Source: CAYWFP01 sp964457365
Lineage (GTDB): Bacteria; Planctomycetota; SZUA-567
Assembly (NCBI GenBank): GCA_964457365.1
Contig: CAYWFP010000022.1
Span: forward strand, 1-43,449
Length of the DNA stretch: 43,449 bases
Direction of reading: 5' to 3'
Shown here: positions 27,405 to 35,440 of the stretch, piece by piece
Numbering within the stretch: the first letter of the stretch is position 1
How the letters are laid out: every line of letters starts with the position of its first letter
Notes under the pieces: generated by a model
The model's input: only the letters and a program-made list of their open reading frames with translations
Databases searched by the model: none
Told to the model about the DNA's origin: nothing
Position numbers and translations under genes: made by a program

Positions 27405-28064
27405 CTACCTCTCTTCGCTCTCGAGCAGATGCAGCACGAGGTTGATCTCGGTGGTGGAGAGGCGGGTGATGCGGGCGATCTCGGCCACCTCCTTGCCGGC
27501 CGCGCGCAGGTCGGCCACACGGGACTTGACGTCGGAGCGCCAGCGCCCGCTCTTGGTCCGCGGATTGAACGCCTCCTCGGCCGGCGGCAGGGGCGTCTCC
27601 GGCACGGGGGGGGCGCTCGGCGCGGGCGCGGGGGGCGTTGCGGGCGCGGGCGACGCGGTCGGCTCGGCGGCGACGTCGTACTCGGCGCGGATGCGGTCGA
27701 GCGTGCGCGTCTCGCCGGCGGCCTCGAGCAGCTTCTCCAGCCGGCGCGACTCGCGGTCGGCGTCTTTGACCAGCTTGTTCAAGAGCCGCACCTTCATGTC
27801 GACCTGGGCGCTGATCTCGCGGCTGGTCTCCAGCAGGTCCACCATCGCCTTGTCGGCGGTGGCGCGGAAGCGGCCGTGCGCGTCGGAGATCGACGGCGCC
27901 GCCGATGCGGCGGCGCCCCGGCGGCCGCGGCGCAGCATGTACGGCACGACCAGCACCAGGCCGATGATGCCCAGGATCAGCAGCAGCGTCTCAAGGCCCG
28001 AGCCGACCTCGCTCGCGGCGGCGAGTGTCGGAAGAATCGATTCCAGCGGCGGGATGCCGTACAC
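27405..28064 (-). CDS. Membrane-anchored coiled-coil protein with C-terminal HTH-like segment
   Basis: 219 residues from a GTG at 28064 that has AAAGGA five bases upstream. One membrane segment (25-44) is followed by a basic patch, a coiled coil (about 65-130), a Pro/Ala linker (132-163) and a C-terminal helix-turn-helix-like block (VADLRAAGKEVAEIARITRLSTTEINLVL, quoted here by its ends 184-212). This order matches proteins of the DUF2802/DUF6115 (SwrB-like) kind, which in other bacteria accompany flagellar genes; no flagellar gene is in the window. The same frame is open far upstream, so a longer call would be wrong. The next gene of the unit encodes the pseudokinase-PilZ protein. Confidence 0.72.
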   Translation of the reverse strand: MYGIPPLESILPTLAAASEVGSGLETLLLILGIIGLVLVVPYMLRRGRRGAAASAAPSISDAHGRFRATADKAMVDLLETSREISAQVDMKVRLLNKLVKDADRESRRLEKLLEAAGETRTLDRIRAEYDVAAEPTASPAPATPPAPAPSAPPVPETPLPPAEEAFNPRTKSGRWRSDVKSRVADLRAAGKEVAEIARITRLSTTEINLVLHLLESEER

Positions 28065-28087
28065 GCGGGTCCTTTCTCCAGTACCGG

Positions 28088-29776
28088 TCAGATGCGGCCG
28101 ACCAGGGCGTCGGCGGCGTAGACGCCCCAGAGCGAATCCTTGGCCGTCTGCGTACAGACCTCGAAGACGCGTCGGGCGCGGTCGGGCTCGTCGTTGGCCC
28201 GGAGCAGCAGGCCCAGGCTCATCAGGATCTCCCCGTCGGTGGGCGCGAGCTTGGCCGCCAGGCCCATCTGCCCCAGCGCGGCGGGGATGTCCTCCTGCAG
28301 CCACAGCAGCGCCCCCAGCCGGTGATGCAGCGCCGCGTCGGCGCCGCTGGCGGCGAGCTGTTTCTCGAGGCGCTTGCGCACCAGGCGGCGGCCGGCGGGA
28401 CCGAGATTGCGCAGCCCCGCGGGGGCGATGACGCCACTGACGTCGGGGCCGACCTGTTCGCGGAAGAACGCGCGGCGATCCTCGGGCATGGCCTCGGTCT
28501 GGCCGTGGCCGACCCGGCAGACCCAGGCGCGGTAATCGGCCTGGAAGGACTGCTGGAAGTTCGCGCCCGGGAAGGCCTCCTCGTAAGCCTTGCGCAGGAC
28601 GCCGCCGCCGTGGAGGCTGTCGGCGAGCATGCGCGCGTTGCCGACGGCGTTGGCCACCGCGTCCTCGGCGCTCTCGACCGGGACCAGCGGGATGACGAGA
28701 CTGTCGCGGTCCCACTCGTAGATCCCGCGCCCCTTGAACGGCGCGATCAGCACCACCGGGTCGACCGCGTAACCCGCGTCGCAGGTCTTGGCCAGGGCGA
28801 TGCCGGCGGCGGTCTCCTTCTTGGTCACGCGCGGCCCGTCGGCGAGCAGCACCGCGCACGAGCGCGCGACGCCGCCGGCAAGCGCGCCCAGGGGCATGAG
28901 CGTGCGCGCGAAGCGTAACTCGCTGATCAGATACTCCACCGCCTCCTCGCGCCCGGGCTCGGCCTCGGAGTCGACCTTGTCGACGGTCAGGTCCGAGAGG
29001 TCCTCCTCGCCCTCGGCGCCGGCGGCGTGCTGCTCGTACTCGGCATAACGGCGCTGCCACTCGTCGGCGAAGAGCTCGTCGAGCGTATCGAGCTGTTTGA
29101 GCTGCGCCGGATCCCGGGCGCGGGCGCGGGCACGCGCGAGGACCTGGTTGCGCAGGTCGCAGAGGCGGTGGCGGTGGAGGAACATGCGGCGGTGATGATG
29201 CTCCAGCAGCGCCTGGTCGAGCTTGAGGATACGCTCGTCCAGTTCCCCGCGCGCGGCCGCCTCGGCCACGTTCTCGGAGATACCGGGCAGCTTCTGGAAG
29301 AGGCCGGCCACGCGCGCGAGCACGTCGCGCCGGTTCCGCTCGAGTTCGGTGGCCGCGTCGGTCGTCTCGGCGCCGCCCTGCTCCACGTCCTGCGCCAGGC
29401 GGAAGCGGCGATAGCGGTCTTCCAGCCACTCCGAGAGGTAGAAATGGTTCATCGGCCCCGGGGCGGCGATTTCGGCGGTCAGCTGCCGCAGCAGGTCGGC
29501 CCCGGCGTTCTCCACCAGGTGGACATCCAGAAGGCCGATATCGATGAGCAGGCGGTCCTTGTCGGTGAAGTCGAGGGTGTCCTTCTCCACCGAGACGCGT
29601 TCGGCGAGGATGGTCTCGATGCGTTTCCAGTAGATGCCGTCGAGTTTGCGCTCGACCTTGGAGAGCTCGCGCTTGATACTGCGGTCCTCGGTATCCTGCT
29701 CGCGCAGTTCGATGCACTGGACGACCAACGGCGAGAGGTCGTCTACGATGGAGGTGTCATTCTGCATCTGCGACAT
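28088..29776 (-). CDS. Unrecognised 562-residue protein with TPR-like tail
   Basis: 562 residues, no signal peptide and no membrane segment. The first half is helical and highly charged (ELSKVERKLDGIYWKRIETIL, HHHRRMFLHRHRLCDLRNQVLARA). The middle is an alpha/beta part with GPRVTKKETAAGIALAK and YAVDPVVLIAPFKGRGI. The last quarter holds one or two TPR-like units (GALLWLQEDIPAALGQMGLA, GEILMSLGLLLRANDEPDRA). I do not recognise the family. The start overlaps the rsmD stop by 20 bases; an alternative ATG at 29767 would overlap by 11. Its place between rsmD and the SwrB-like gene suggests it works with the latter. The middle part could be a degenerate enzyme domain, but no active-site motif is clear. 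Confidence 0.72.
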   Translation of the reverse strand: MSQMQNDTSIVDDLSPLVVQCIELREQDTEDRSIKRELSKVERKLDGIYWKRIETILAERVSVEKDTLDFTDKDRLLIDIGLLDVHLVENAGADLLRQLTAEIAAPGPMNHFYLSEWLEDRYRRFRLAQDVEQGGAETTDAATELERNRRDVLARVAGLFQKLPGISENVAEAAARGELDERILKLDQALLEHHHRRMFLHRHRLCDLRNQVLARARARARDPAQLKQLDTLDELFADEWQRRYAEYEQHAAGAEGEEDLSDLTVDKVDSEAEPGREEAVEYLISELRFARTLMPLGALAGGVARSCAVLLADGPRVTKKETAAGIALAKTCDAGYAVDPVVLIAPFKGRGIYEWDRDSLVIPLVPVESAEDAVANAVGNARMLADSLHGGGVLRKAYEEAFPGANFQQSFQADYRAWVCRVGHGQTEAMPEDRRAFFREQVGPDVSGVIAPAGLRNLGPAGRRLVRKRLEKQLAASGADAALHHRLGALLWLQEDIPAALGQMGLAAKLAPTDGEILMSLGLLLRANDEPDRARRVFEVCTQTAKDSLWGVYAADALVGRI

Positions 29777-30359
29777 CGCGTTTCCCGTCGTCTTCGCCCG
29801 GCCCGTAGAGACAGACGCGGCTACGGCCGTACCGTCGATCGCGCACGAGATGCAGGCCCGGCCACGCCGGCGCCGCGACCCGCTCGTGCTCGAAGCGGAA
29901 GCACAGGCGCCCGCGCGGCCCCAGCAAGCGGCCGGTCGCGCGCATCACCGCCTGTCCCGCGCCGGCCTCGCCCCACGCCGCCGCCGCGGCGAAGGGCGGA
30001 TCGACGAAGATCAGGTCGAACGGTCCGCGCACGCCCGCAATCATCCGCTGGACCGATCCCGCGCGCACCTCGGCCTCGGACACGCAGCCGCAGCGCTCGA
30101 GGTTCTCTTTCAGCACCGCCACCGCGCGCGGATCGGCCTCGATGAAAACGCACCGGCGCGCCATGCGACTGAGCGCCTCGATGCCCAGCGCGCCGCTGCC
30201 GGCGTAGCAGTCGAGGACCGCCGCGCCGCCGACGCGCGCGGCCAGCGCGTTGAAGAGCGCGCCGCGGGCCATCTCCAGGAACGGCCGGGTCGAACTCCCG
30301 GGCGCCACCTTCAGCTCGATCCGGCGCGCGCGGCCGGCGATCACCCGCATCGGCCTCAT
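29757..30359 (-). CDS. rsmD: 16S rRNA (guanine(966)-N2)-methyltransferase RsmD
   Basis: 200 residues, the usual size. MRVIAGRARRIELKVAPG, the STRPF block, the SAM-binding VLDCYAGSGALGIEALSR and the catalytic-type DPPF in LIFVDPPFA identify RsmD, which methylates G966 of 16S rRNA in the assembled small subunit. The ATG overlaps the stop of the coiled-coil gene by four bases (ATGA). A housekeeping rRNA enzyme inside this otherwise signalling-like unit may simply ensure steady expression. Usual neighbours such as coaD are not present. Confidence 0.93.
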   Translation of the reverse strand: MRPMRVIAGRARRIELKVAPGSSTRPFLEMARGALFNALAARVGGAAVLDCYAGSGALGIEALSRMARRCVFIEADPRAVAVLKENLERCGCVSEAEVRAGSVQRMIAGVRGPFDLIFVDPPFAAAAAWGEAGAGQAVMRATGRLLGPRGRLCFRFEHERVAAPAWPGLHLVRDRRYGRSRVCLYGPGEDDGKRDVADAE

Positions 30360-31063
30360 TCCGAATCCGACGGCGCCGGCCGAGACTCCGCGGGCACGGC
30401 CTCGCGCACCATGTCGCGCAGGTTCTCCAGCCGCGCCCAGACGTCGGAGCGCAGCTCCTCGAGCCGCGCCCGGTCCATGTTCTCCAACTCCTGCAGATCG
30501 GCCACGCCGGTTTCGAGTTTCATGCACAGCCGCTCGGATTCCTGCAGCAGCGCGTCGTATTCGCCGGAGATGCGGAACTCCACGTCGCCGGAGTTGAGCA
30601 TGTTGTTCAGTCCCTCCACGCGCGCGCGCTGGTTGGTCATGGTGCGGTCGAGTTCGCGCACGGCGATCATGTCGCCGTCCTCGCGGTAGGCGTCGGCTTT
30701 CTTCTGGTTTTCGTCGATCTGGTCGTTGATGGCCTTGATCTCCTCGCGGAGCTGGGTCTTCTTGTGCAGCAGCTCCTGCCGCGACTTGCGGTTGTTCAGG
30801 AGCATCATCTGGACCGCGTAGGTGACGGCGTTGAGATAGACGCGGTACTTGCGCAGCACCAGGTCGGACTTGGGCGCCATCTCGTCCTGGCAGCCGTCGA
30901 GATGCTCCGTGGCTTTGAGGAAATCCTTGACGTCCTTGCGATCCTCGCCCCAGCGCACGTAGCGCTCGGCCATGTCCAATTCTTCCAGATAGACCCGCGT
31001 GTCCTCTTTGCTGCGAAAGAGCACCGCGCCGAGAAAGCGGAGGAAGTCGATGATCAACCCCAT
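30356..31063 (-). CDS. Cytosolic coiled-coil protein of unknown function
   Basis: 235 residues, almost entirely helical. The N-terminus MGLIIDFLRFLGAVLF is amphipathic or hydrophobic and could sit on a membrane. After it come long charged helices with heptad patterns (about 95-210; for example KKTQLREEIKAINDQIDENQ). The size and layout recall PspA/IM30-like proteins, but the order of helices and the lack of other family blocks make that only a hint. ATG 31063 has AAGGAA upstream. It is the first gene of the unit and has its own candidate promoter. Its stop codon overlaps the rsmD start. Confidence 0.72.
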   Translation of the reverse strand: MGLIIDFLRFLGAVLFRSKEDTRVYLEELDMAERYVRWGEDRKDVKDFLKATEHLDGCQDEMAPKSDLVLRKYRVYLNAVTYAVQMMLLNNRKSRQELLHKKTQLREEIKAINDQIDENQKKADAYREDGDMIAVRELDRTMTNQRARVEGLNNMLNSGDVEFRISGEYDALLQESERLCMKLETGVADLQELENMDRARLEELRSDVWARLENLRDMVREAVPAESRPAPSDSE

Positions 31064-31168
31064 GGAACTTCCTTGCGGATAACGGGTTCGGGTTGCCGGG
31101 ACGCCGCCGGCCAAAACGGGTCCGCGCCAATGCCGGGGCGCGCGGACAAACGCCATCGAAACGAAATC

Positions 31169-31196
31169 AGTATAATTTACCACTTCGCAGGGACAA
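31169..31196 (-). promoter_or_regulatory. Candidate promoter of the pseudokinase gene unit
   Basis: On the minus strand TTGTCC (31191-31196) and TATACT (31169-31174) are 16 bases apart. Transcription would begin near 31162, about 100 bases before the first gene. The upstream terminator ends right at the -35, which supports a transcript boundary here. Confidence 0.52.
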
Positions 31197-31198
31197 GG

Positions 31199-31236
31199 AA
31201 AATATACCCCGGCACGAACGGTGCGCCGCGCCGGGG
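31199..31236 (-). terminator. Intrinsic terminator of the lipoprotein gene
   Basis: On the minus strand CCCCGGC (31230-31236) pairs perfectly with GCCGGGG (31207-31213), with possible inner pairing in the loop, and TATATTTT follows (31199-31206). It lies 24 bases past the lipoprotein stop codon. Confidence 0.65.
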
Positions 31237-31260
31237 CATGGACAGGTGGCGGAAGAGGCG

Positions 31261-32304
31261 TTATTGCGGCAGGCGGTCGATGCGGGTCAGGGGGGCGCCG
31301 GCTTCCAGCGGCGAGCCGCTGTGCTGCGCAACCGGTTTGGCCACGGCATAGCTCTTGGTCACCTCGGTCACGCGCAGGATCGTGGTCGAACCGTCGGGCG
31401 CGCGCCCCTTGAAGAGATCGCCCTGACGGGTCTTGGTGTCGGGGGCGATGTCGATGGCCACCCGCGCGCTCGGGTTCTGACTGCCCCCGAGGACGGTCGC
31501 GTCGGGCTTGGGCAGCGAGCCGACGGCATCGTCCCAGTCGTCGAAACCCTCGGTCTCGAGCGTGGGCACCTCGCCCCGGTCGGTCGTGGGCGAGGCGTTC
31601 TCCACCCAGCCGCGGGCGTTGGACGAGGCGGACATCTCCGGCAGTTCCGGCCCTTCGAGCTGCGGTTCCGGCAGCGGCTCGTCGGCCAGTCCCGCCGCGC
31701 CGGGCAGGGCGCTTTCCTGCGGCTGGCGGTACTCGTTGCGCATCAGCCGCTCGTCGTCGGTCGTCGCGGGGCTGAGGGTCTGGATATCATTCTCCAGCGC
31801 CGGCAGGGAACCGTCCGCCATGGACATCGCCGGCGCCCGGTAGGTCGTGCCGCGGGCCATGGACCGCTCGGGAAGGACCGCCTCGCCGTTCCGCAGCTTG
31901 GCCTGGAAATCCTCCAGCCAGTTGATGCGCTTGTTGAGCACCGCCAGTTTGTTGCGGTACTCTTTCTCCCGCGCCTGCGCCTCGGCCGCGGCCATGCTGT
32001 ATTTTTCGATTTTCCGCTGGGTCTCGCGCCGGTCCTCCTTGAACTGGCGGAGCTTGGCGGTGACGGTTTCCTCCGCGAACTCCTCGAGTTCCGGATCGAC
32101 AGACTCGGCCTCGGGCTTCTTCTCCGCGAAGTCCGGCAGCAGCTCGTCGGCCGTCGTTTCGCGCTCCACGCGCCGGTCGCGCCGCTTTTTCTCGATGTCG
32201 TTCTTGAGACCGACCACCGAAGCCATCTTGTCGCTGGCGCTGCAGCCGGCCAGGAACAGCGCCGCGATCAAGCCGGTCCACCAGAATCCCCGTCGCTTCA
32301 TCAT
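31261..32304 (-). CDS. Coiled-coil lipoprotein
   Basis: 347 residues. The N-terminus (MMKRRGF...AALFLAGC) is a lipoprotein signal peptide with the lipobox L-A-G-C, so Cys21 is probably lipidated. A charged coiled coil follows (about 75-150), then a low-complexity acidic and proline-rich part. The C-terminal domain (about 275-347: AIDIAPDTKTRQGDLFKG, ILRVTEVTKSYAVAKPV) looks like a small beta barrel. AAGGAG lies six bases before the ATG at 32304; a second ATG follows directly. The layout resembles envelope adaptor proteins; I cannot name the family. It is transcribed toward the pseudokinase unit but separated from it by a terminator. Confidence 0.75.
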   Translation of the reverse strand: MMKRRGFWWTGLIAALFLAGCSASDKMASVVGLKNDIEKKRRDRRVERETTADELLPDFAEKKPEAESVDPELEEFAEETVTAKLRQFKEDRRETQRKIEKYSMAAAEAQAREKEYRNKLAVLNKRINWLEDFQAKLRNGEAVLPERSMARGTTYRAPAMSMADGSLPALENDIQTLSPATTDDERLMRNEYRQPQESALPGAAGLADEPLPEPQLEGPELPEMSASSNARGWVENASPTTDRGEVPTLETEGFDDWDDAVGSLPKPDATVLGGSQNPSARVAIDIAPDTKTRQGDLFKGRAPDGSTTILRVTEVTKSYAVAKPVAQHSGSPLEAGAPLTRIDRLPQ

Positions 32305-32342
32305 CCAAGGCTCCTTCGCTCTGCATGCGTGCCGGCGTCGAT

Positions 32343-32364
32343 GCCCGGAGCCTGACGGCCGGGC
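32343..32364. other. Inverted repeat in the divergent spacer
   Basis: GCCCGG (32343-32348) and CCGGGC (32359-32364) form a 6-bp inverted repeat between the lipoprotein gene and the four-cysteine gene. It may be part of a regulatory site; no other support. Confidence 0.25.
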
Positions 32365-32568
32365 GTTCGACACGGGTCCGCGTCACATCCGTTTTATCGG
32401 CCGGGGGCGCGTGGAATCCTGAGCCAAATCCACCGTAACCGAAGAATTTCGAGACGGTTGGGATCATCCCCCGCCGCGCCGGGAAGAGTTTTCGCAACAA
32501 GGCGCTTGATCTGTCCGATAGATTCGGTAATGTATCGCCTCTGTAGGATATGCGAAAGGATATCCCCC

Positions 32569-32784
32569 ATGATCGAGAAGCTGCCGCTCTATTGCGAGGA
32601 ACGCCGCGAGAAGGTCGAAGCCCTCGTGCAGATCACCCATCCGGGCAAAAAGAACGAGAGCAAGGCCGTGCTCAGTTGCACCGCCATGCTGAAATGTCCG
32701 CGCACCACCTTCTGCCGTTTCGTCAATCCGTTGACCACCCGGAATCCGCTCCAGCTCGACACCCCGGTGGCCGAACCGAGCTGA
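32569..32784 (+). CDS. Small four-cysteine protein, unrecognised
   Basis: 71 residues. Cysteines 9, 37, 43 and 49 (LYCEE, LSCTAMLKCPRTTFC) could hold a zinc ion or an Fe-S cluster; the spacings C-x5-C-x5-C do not match a family I know. The sequence is basic and conserved-looking (FVNPLTTRNPL). AAAGGA lies eight bases before the ATG at 32569. It is 248 bases upstream of metK on the same strand and divergent from the lipoprotein gene. Its own promoter is not clear; TTGATC about 60 bases upstream is a weak -35 candidate. Confidence 0.7.
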   Translation: MIEKLPLYCEERREKVEALVQITHPGKKNESKAVLSCTAMLKCPRTTFCRFVNPLTTRNPLQLDTPVAEPS

Positions 32785-32919
32785 TTTGCCCGTCGTGGCG
32801 CCGAGCCGTACCTTTCGCCAGCTTCGTTCGGGACGCATCTCAATGACATGAAAAGAGTTGCGAGAAGTCCACGACAGATCGGACGGATCGATTCGCGCTG
32901 CAGGATTGTTAAATTCTTG

Positions 32920-32948
32920 TTGCAATCCCGATCTCCTTGGCGCACAAT
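32920..32948 (+). promoter_or_regulatory. Candidate metK promoter
   Basis: TTGCAA (32920-32925), 17 bases, CACAAT (32943-32948). Transcription near 32955 would give a leader of about 78 bases before the metK ATG. I could not fit any known SAM riboswitch class to that leader. Confidence 0.45.
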
Positions 32949-33032
32949 ACTGCTTTCAACCGCTATGGATCCGCCGGCGCATGTTCTTCTCAAGCCCTTT
33001 ATTCGGCAACGTTTGCAGAAAGGAATCGTGGC

Positions 33033-34184
33033 ATGAACCAGCGTAGCCTCTTCGCCTCCGAAAGCGTCAGCAAGGGTCATCCCGACAAGGTCTGCGACCA
33101 GATCTCCGACGCGGTGCTCGACCACCTGCTCGAGCAGGATCCCAACTCGCGCGTCGCTTGTGAAACGCTTGTCACCACGGGGCTTGTGATGGTCGCCGGC
33201 GAAATCAGCACGACGGGCGACCTGGACATCAACGAACTCGTCCGCGGGCAGATCAAATCTATCGGCTATACCGACTCGTCCATGGGCTTCGACTACAAGA
33301 GCTGCGCGGTGCTGACCGGGCTGGACAAGCAGTCGGGCGACATCTCCCAGGGCGTCACCGCCGGGGCGGGTCTGCACGCGGAGCAGGGTGCGGGCGACCA
33401 GGGGCTGATGTTCGGCTACGCCGTCAACGAGACCGACGTGCTGATGCCGCTGCCGATCCAGCTCTCGCACGACCTGATCCGGGCGATGACCGCGGCGCGC
33501 GAGAAAGGGCAGCTCGATTACCTCCGCCCCGACAGCAAGAGCCAGGTGGTGGTCGAGTACGAGGGCCGCAAGCCCTTGCGCGCGCACACCGTGCTGCTCA
33601 GTTCCCAGCACGACGAGGACGTCACTCACGAGGAGATCCGCAAGGACCTGATCGCGCTGGCGCAGAAGACCATTCCCGCGAACTTCCTCGACGACGAAGT
33701 GATCTATCACGTCAACCCGACCGGGCGTTTCGTCGTCGGCGGTCCGCACGGCGACTGCGGCCTGACCGGGCGCAAGATCATCGTCGACACCTACGGCGGC
33801 CGCGGGCGCCACGGCGGCGGCGCGTTCTCGGGCAAGGATCCGAGCAAAGTGGACCGCTCGGCCGCCTACGCCGCGCGCTGGGTGGCCAAGAACATCGTCG
33901 CCGCGGGCCTGGCCGAGGAATGCGAGGTGCAGGTCTCCTACGCCATCGGCGTAGCCGACCCGCTTTCGGTCAAGCTGGATACCTTCGACACCGGTACCGG
34001 CGACGACGTCAAATTGGCACAAAAAGTCTGCGAAGTGTTCGACCTGCGTCCGGCGGCGATCATCGAGCGGCTGGACCTGCTCAAGCCCCGTTACCTGGCC
34101 ACCGCCTGGGGCGGCCACTTCGGCCGGACCGAGGACAGCTTCACCTGGGAGCAGACCGATCGGGTATCGGAGTTGACCAGGTAA
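33033..34184 (+). CDS. metK: S-adenosylmethionine synthase
   Basis: 383 residues, normal length. It makes SAM from methionine and ATP. The signatures are plain: SVSKGHPDKVCDQISDAVLD at the N-terminus, GAGDQGLMFGYA (ATP motif), and GGPHGDCGLTGRKIIVDTYG with the phosphate-binding GGGAFSGKDPSKVDRSAAY. AAAGGA lies eight bases before ATG 33033. Two further genes on the same strand follow closely and are probably co-transcribed. RsmD, encoded nearby, is one of many users of SAM. Confidence 0.97.
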   Translation: MNQRSLFASESVSKGHPDKVCDQISDAVLDHLLEQDPNSRVACETLVTTGLVMVAGEISTTGDLDINELVRGQIKSIGYTDSSMGFDYKSCAVLTGLDKQSGDISQGVTAGAGLHAEQGAGDQGLMFGYAVNETDVLMPLPIQLSHDLIRAMTAAREKGQLDYLRPDSKSQVVVEYEGRKPLRAHTVLLSSQHDEDVTHEEIRKDLIALAQKTIPANFLDDEVIYHVNPTGRFVVGGPHGDCGLTGRKIIVDTYGGRGRHGGGAFSGKDPSKVDRSAAYAARWVAKNIVAAGLAEECEVQVSYAIGVADPLSVKLDTFDTGTGDDVKLAQKVCEVFDLRPAAIIERLDLLKPRYLATAWGGHFGRTEDSFTWEQTDRVSELTR

Positions 34185-34272
34185 TCGTTTTGTGGCATGC
34201 TGAGAGATGCCCGGAACCGGGGAGGGGATCCTGTCGGAAATTCCCGGCGGCCGGACCCAGAGGAGGCGAATC

Positions 34273-34494
34273 ATGGAAGAGAAGGTCAAGGCCGTCATCG
34301 AGGAGATCCGCCCCATGCTGCAGATGGACGGCGGCGATATCGAATTCGTCGGCATCGACGGCTCCACCGTCCAGGTGCGCCTGCAGGGCGCCTGCTCGGG
34401 CTGTCCGCACGCGGCGATCACGATGAAGCAGGGCGTCGAGGCCCGTATCAAGGAACAGGTGCCGGAGGTGAGCGAGGTGGTGGCGGTGCAGTAA
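34273..34494 (+). CDS. NFU-type Fe-S scaffold/carrier (NifU C-terminal domain)
   Basis: 73 residues, a stand-alone NifU C-terminal domain. Cys41 and Cys44 in ACSGCPHAAITM are the pair that bind a [4Fe-4S] cluster between two subunits. MLQMDGGDIEFVGID is the usual N-terminal block. AGGAGG lies just upstream of the ATG at 34273. It probably carries clusters to apo-proteins in the cytosol. It sits 88 bases downstream of metK. SAM-radical enzymes need both products, but that link is inference. Confidence 0.93.
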   Translation: MEEKVKAVIEEIRPMLQMDGGDIEFVGIDGSTVQVRLQGACSGCPHAAITMKQGVEARIKEQVPEVSEVVAVQ

Positions 34495-34525
34495 CCCCGC
34501 GCCGACCTGTCCCGGAACACGTTTA

Positions 34526-35305
34526 ATGGCCAATTCGCAGACAACCTACGCGTTGATCAGTGACGTCCACGGCAACCTAGAGGCGTTGCAGGCGGTGTTG
34601 GCGGACATCCGCAAGCAGAAGATCGACGTCATCGTCAACATGGGCGACGCCGTCGGCTACGGCCCCGATCCCGAGCGTTGTATCGACCTGCTGCAGGAGT
34701 GCTGCCACGTCAACCTCTGCGGCAACCACGACTACGCGGTCATGCACGACGCCGAGGGCTTCAACCCCGTGGCGCGCGCGGCGGTGGACTTCGTCCGCGA
34801 ACGCCTGCGGCCCGAAGAGGGAGAGGCCGGCACCGACCGCGCGCGGCGGTGGGAGTTCCTGGCCAACCTGGTGCCGATCTTCGAGGCCGACGGCTTCGAG
34901 GCCATGCACGCCTCGCCGCGGCAGCCGATCACCGAGTACATCCTCCCCTCCGACCCGGAGATGGATCCGTTCAAGCTGCAGAACATCTTCGCCGCCATGA
35001 CCCGGCCGGTCGCCTTCGTGGGGCATACCCATTTCCCGGGCGTCATCGAGGAGGGGTGCGAGCACTTCCTCATGCCGCACACCTTCTCCAACGGCTACCG
35101 GGTGCACGATCCGCGCGCGCTGGTCAATGTCGGCAGCGTCGGCCAGCCGCGCGACCGCGACGTCCGCGCCTGCTACGTCATCTTCGACGGCCGGCGGATA
35201 AGCTGGAAACGCGTGGAGTACGACCTCGAGGCTACCGTCAACAAGGTCAAAAACAGCCAGGGGTTACACGAAATCTGCGGCCTGCGCCTGCGCGAGGGGC
35301 GGTAA
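34526..35305 (+). CDS. Calcineurin-like metallophosphoesterase (YfcE/MJ0936 type)
   Basis: 259 residues. Metal-binding motifs in order: Asp13 and His15 (ISDVHGN), Asp41 (GDAVGYGPDP), Asn67-His68 (CGNHDY) and GHTHFPG toward the C-terminus. GDxVGYGPxP marks the subgroup of bacterial and archaeal phosphodiesterases whose natural substrate is often unknown. NVGSVGQPRDRD near the end is also family-typical. It starts 31 bases after the NFU gene; the Shine-Dalgarno sequence is weak, so coupling to upstream translation is likely. Confidence 0.93.
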   Translation: MANSQTTYALISDVHGNLEALQAVLADIRKQKIDVIVNMGDAVGYGPDPERCIDLLQECCHVNLCGNHDYAVMHDAEGFNPVARAAVDFVRERLRPEEGEAGTDRARRWEFLANLVPIFEADGFEAMHASPRQPITEYILPSDPEMDPFKLQNIFAAMTRPVAFVGHTHFPGVIEEGCEHFLMPHTFSNGYRVHDPRALVNVGSVGQPRDRDVRACYVIFDGRRISWKRVEYDLEATVNKVKNSQGLHEICGLRLREGR

Positions 35306-35352
35306 AGACGCTTGTCGGCGAAGTCGGCCCGCTCGGCGTAATTTTCCGTTAC

Positions 35353-35381
35353 TTGCTCATTTTTATGGAGTATTCTATAGT
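35353..35381 (+). promoter_or_regulatory. Sigma-70 promoter of the second HEAT gene
   Basis: TTGCTC (35353-35358), a 17-base spacer and TATAGT (35376-35381). The AT-rich setting stands out. Transcription should start near 35388. Confidence 0.6.
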
Positions 35382-35386
35382 GTGAA

Positions 35387-35407
35387 TATCCGCGGGTTGC
35401 GCGGATA
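35387..35407 (+). other. 5'-terminal hairpin of the HEAT transcript
   Basis: TATCCGCG (35387-35394) pairs perfectly with CGCGGATA (35400-35407) around a 5-base loop. It would form at the very 5' end of the transcript from the promoter above, where stem-loops commonly stabilise mRNA. It could also be an operator overlapping the start site. Confidence 0.5.
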
Positions 35408-35440
35408 GATCCGGGCTTGTTCTGGTGTCGGAGGCCGACC

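Noticed and set aside
27405..29717. 770-codon frame containing the SwrB-like protein
   Set aside because: Everything upstream of the GTG at 28064 is an Arg-rich shadow of the 562-residue gene; the GTG has its own ribosome site.
32949..33032. Possible SAM riboswitch in the metK leader
   Set aside because: The leader of about 80 bases shows no SAM-I, SAM-II or SAM/SAH core by eye. A covariance search (Rfam) could settle it.
34199..34205. GCTGAGA after metK, resembling the TPP riboswitch core
   Set aside because: The second conserved part (CCTGATCTGGATAATACCAGCG-like) is absent, and the next gene is not a thiamin gene.
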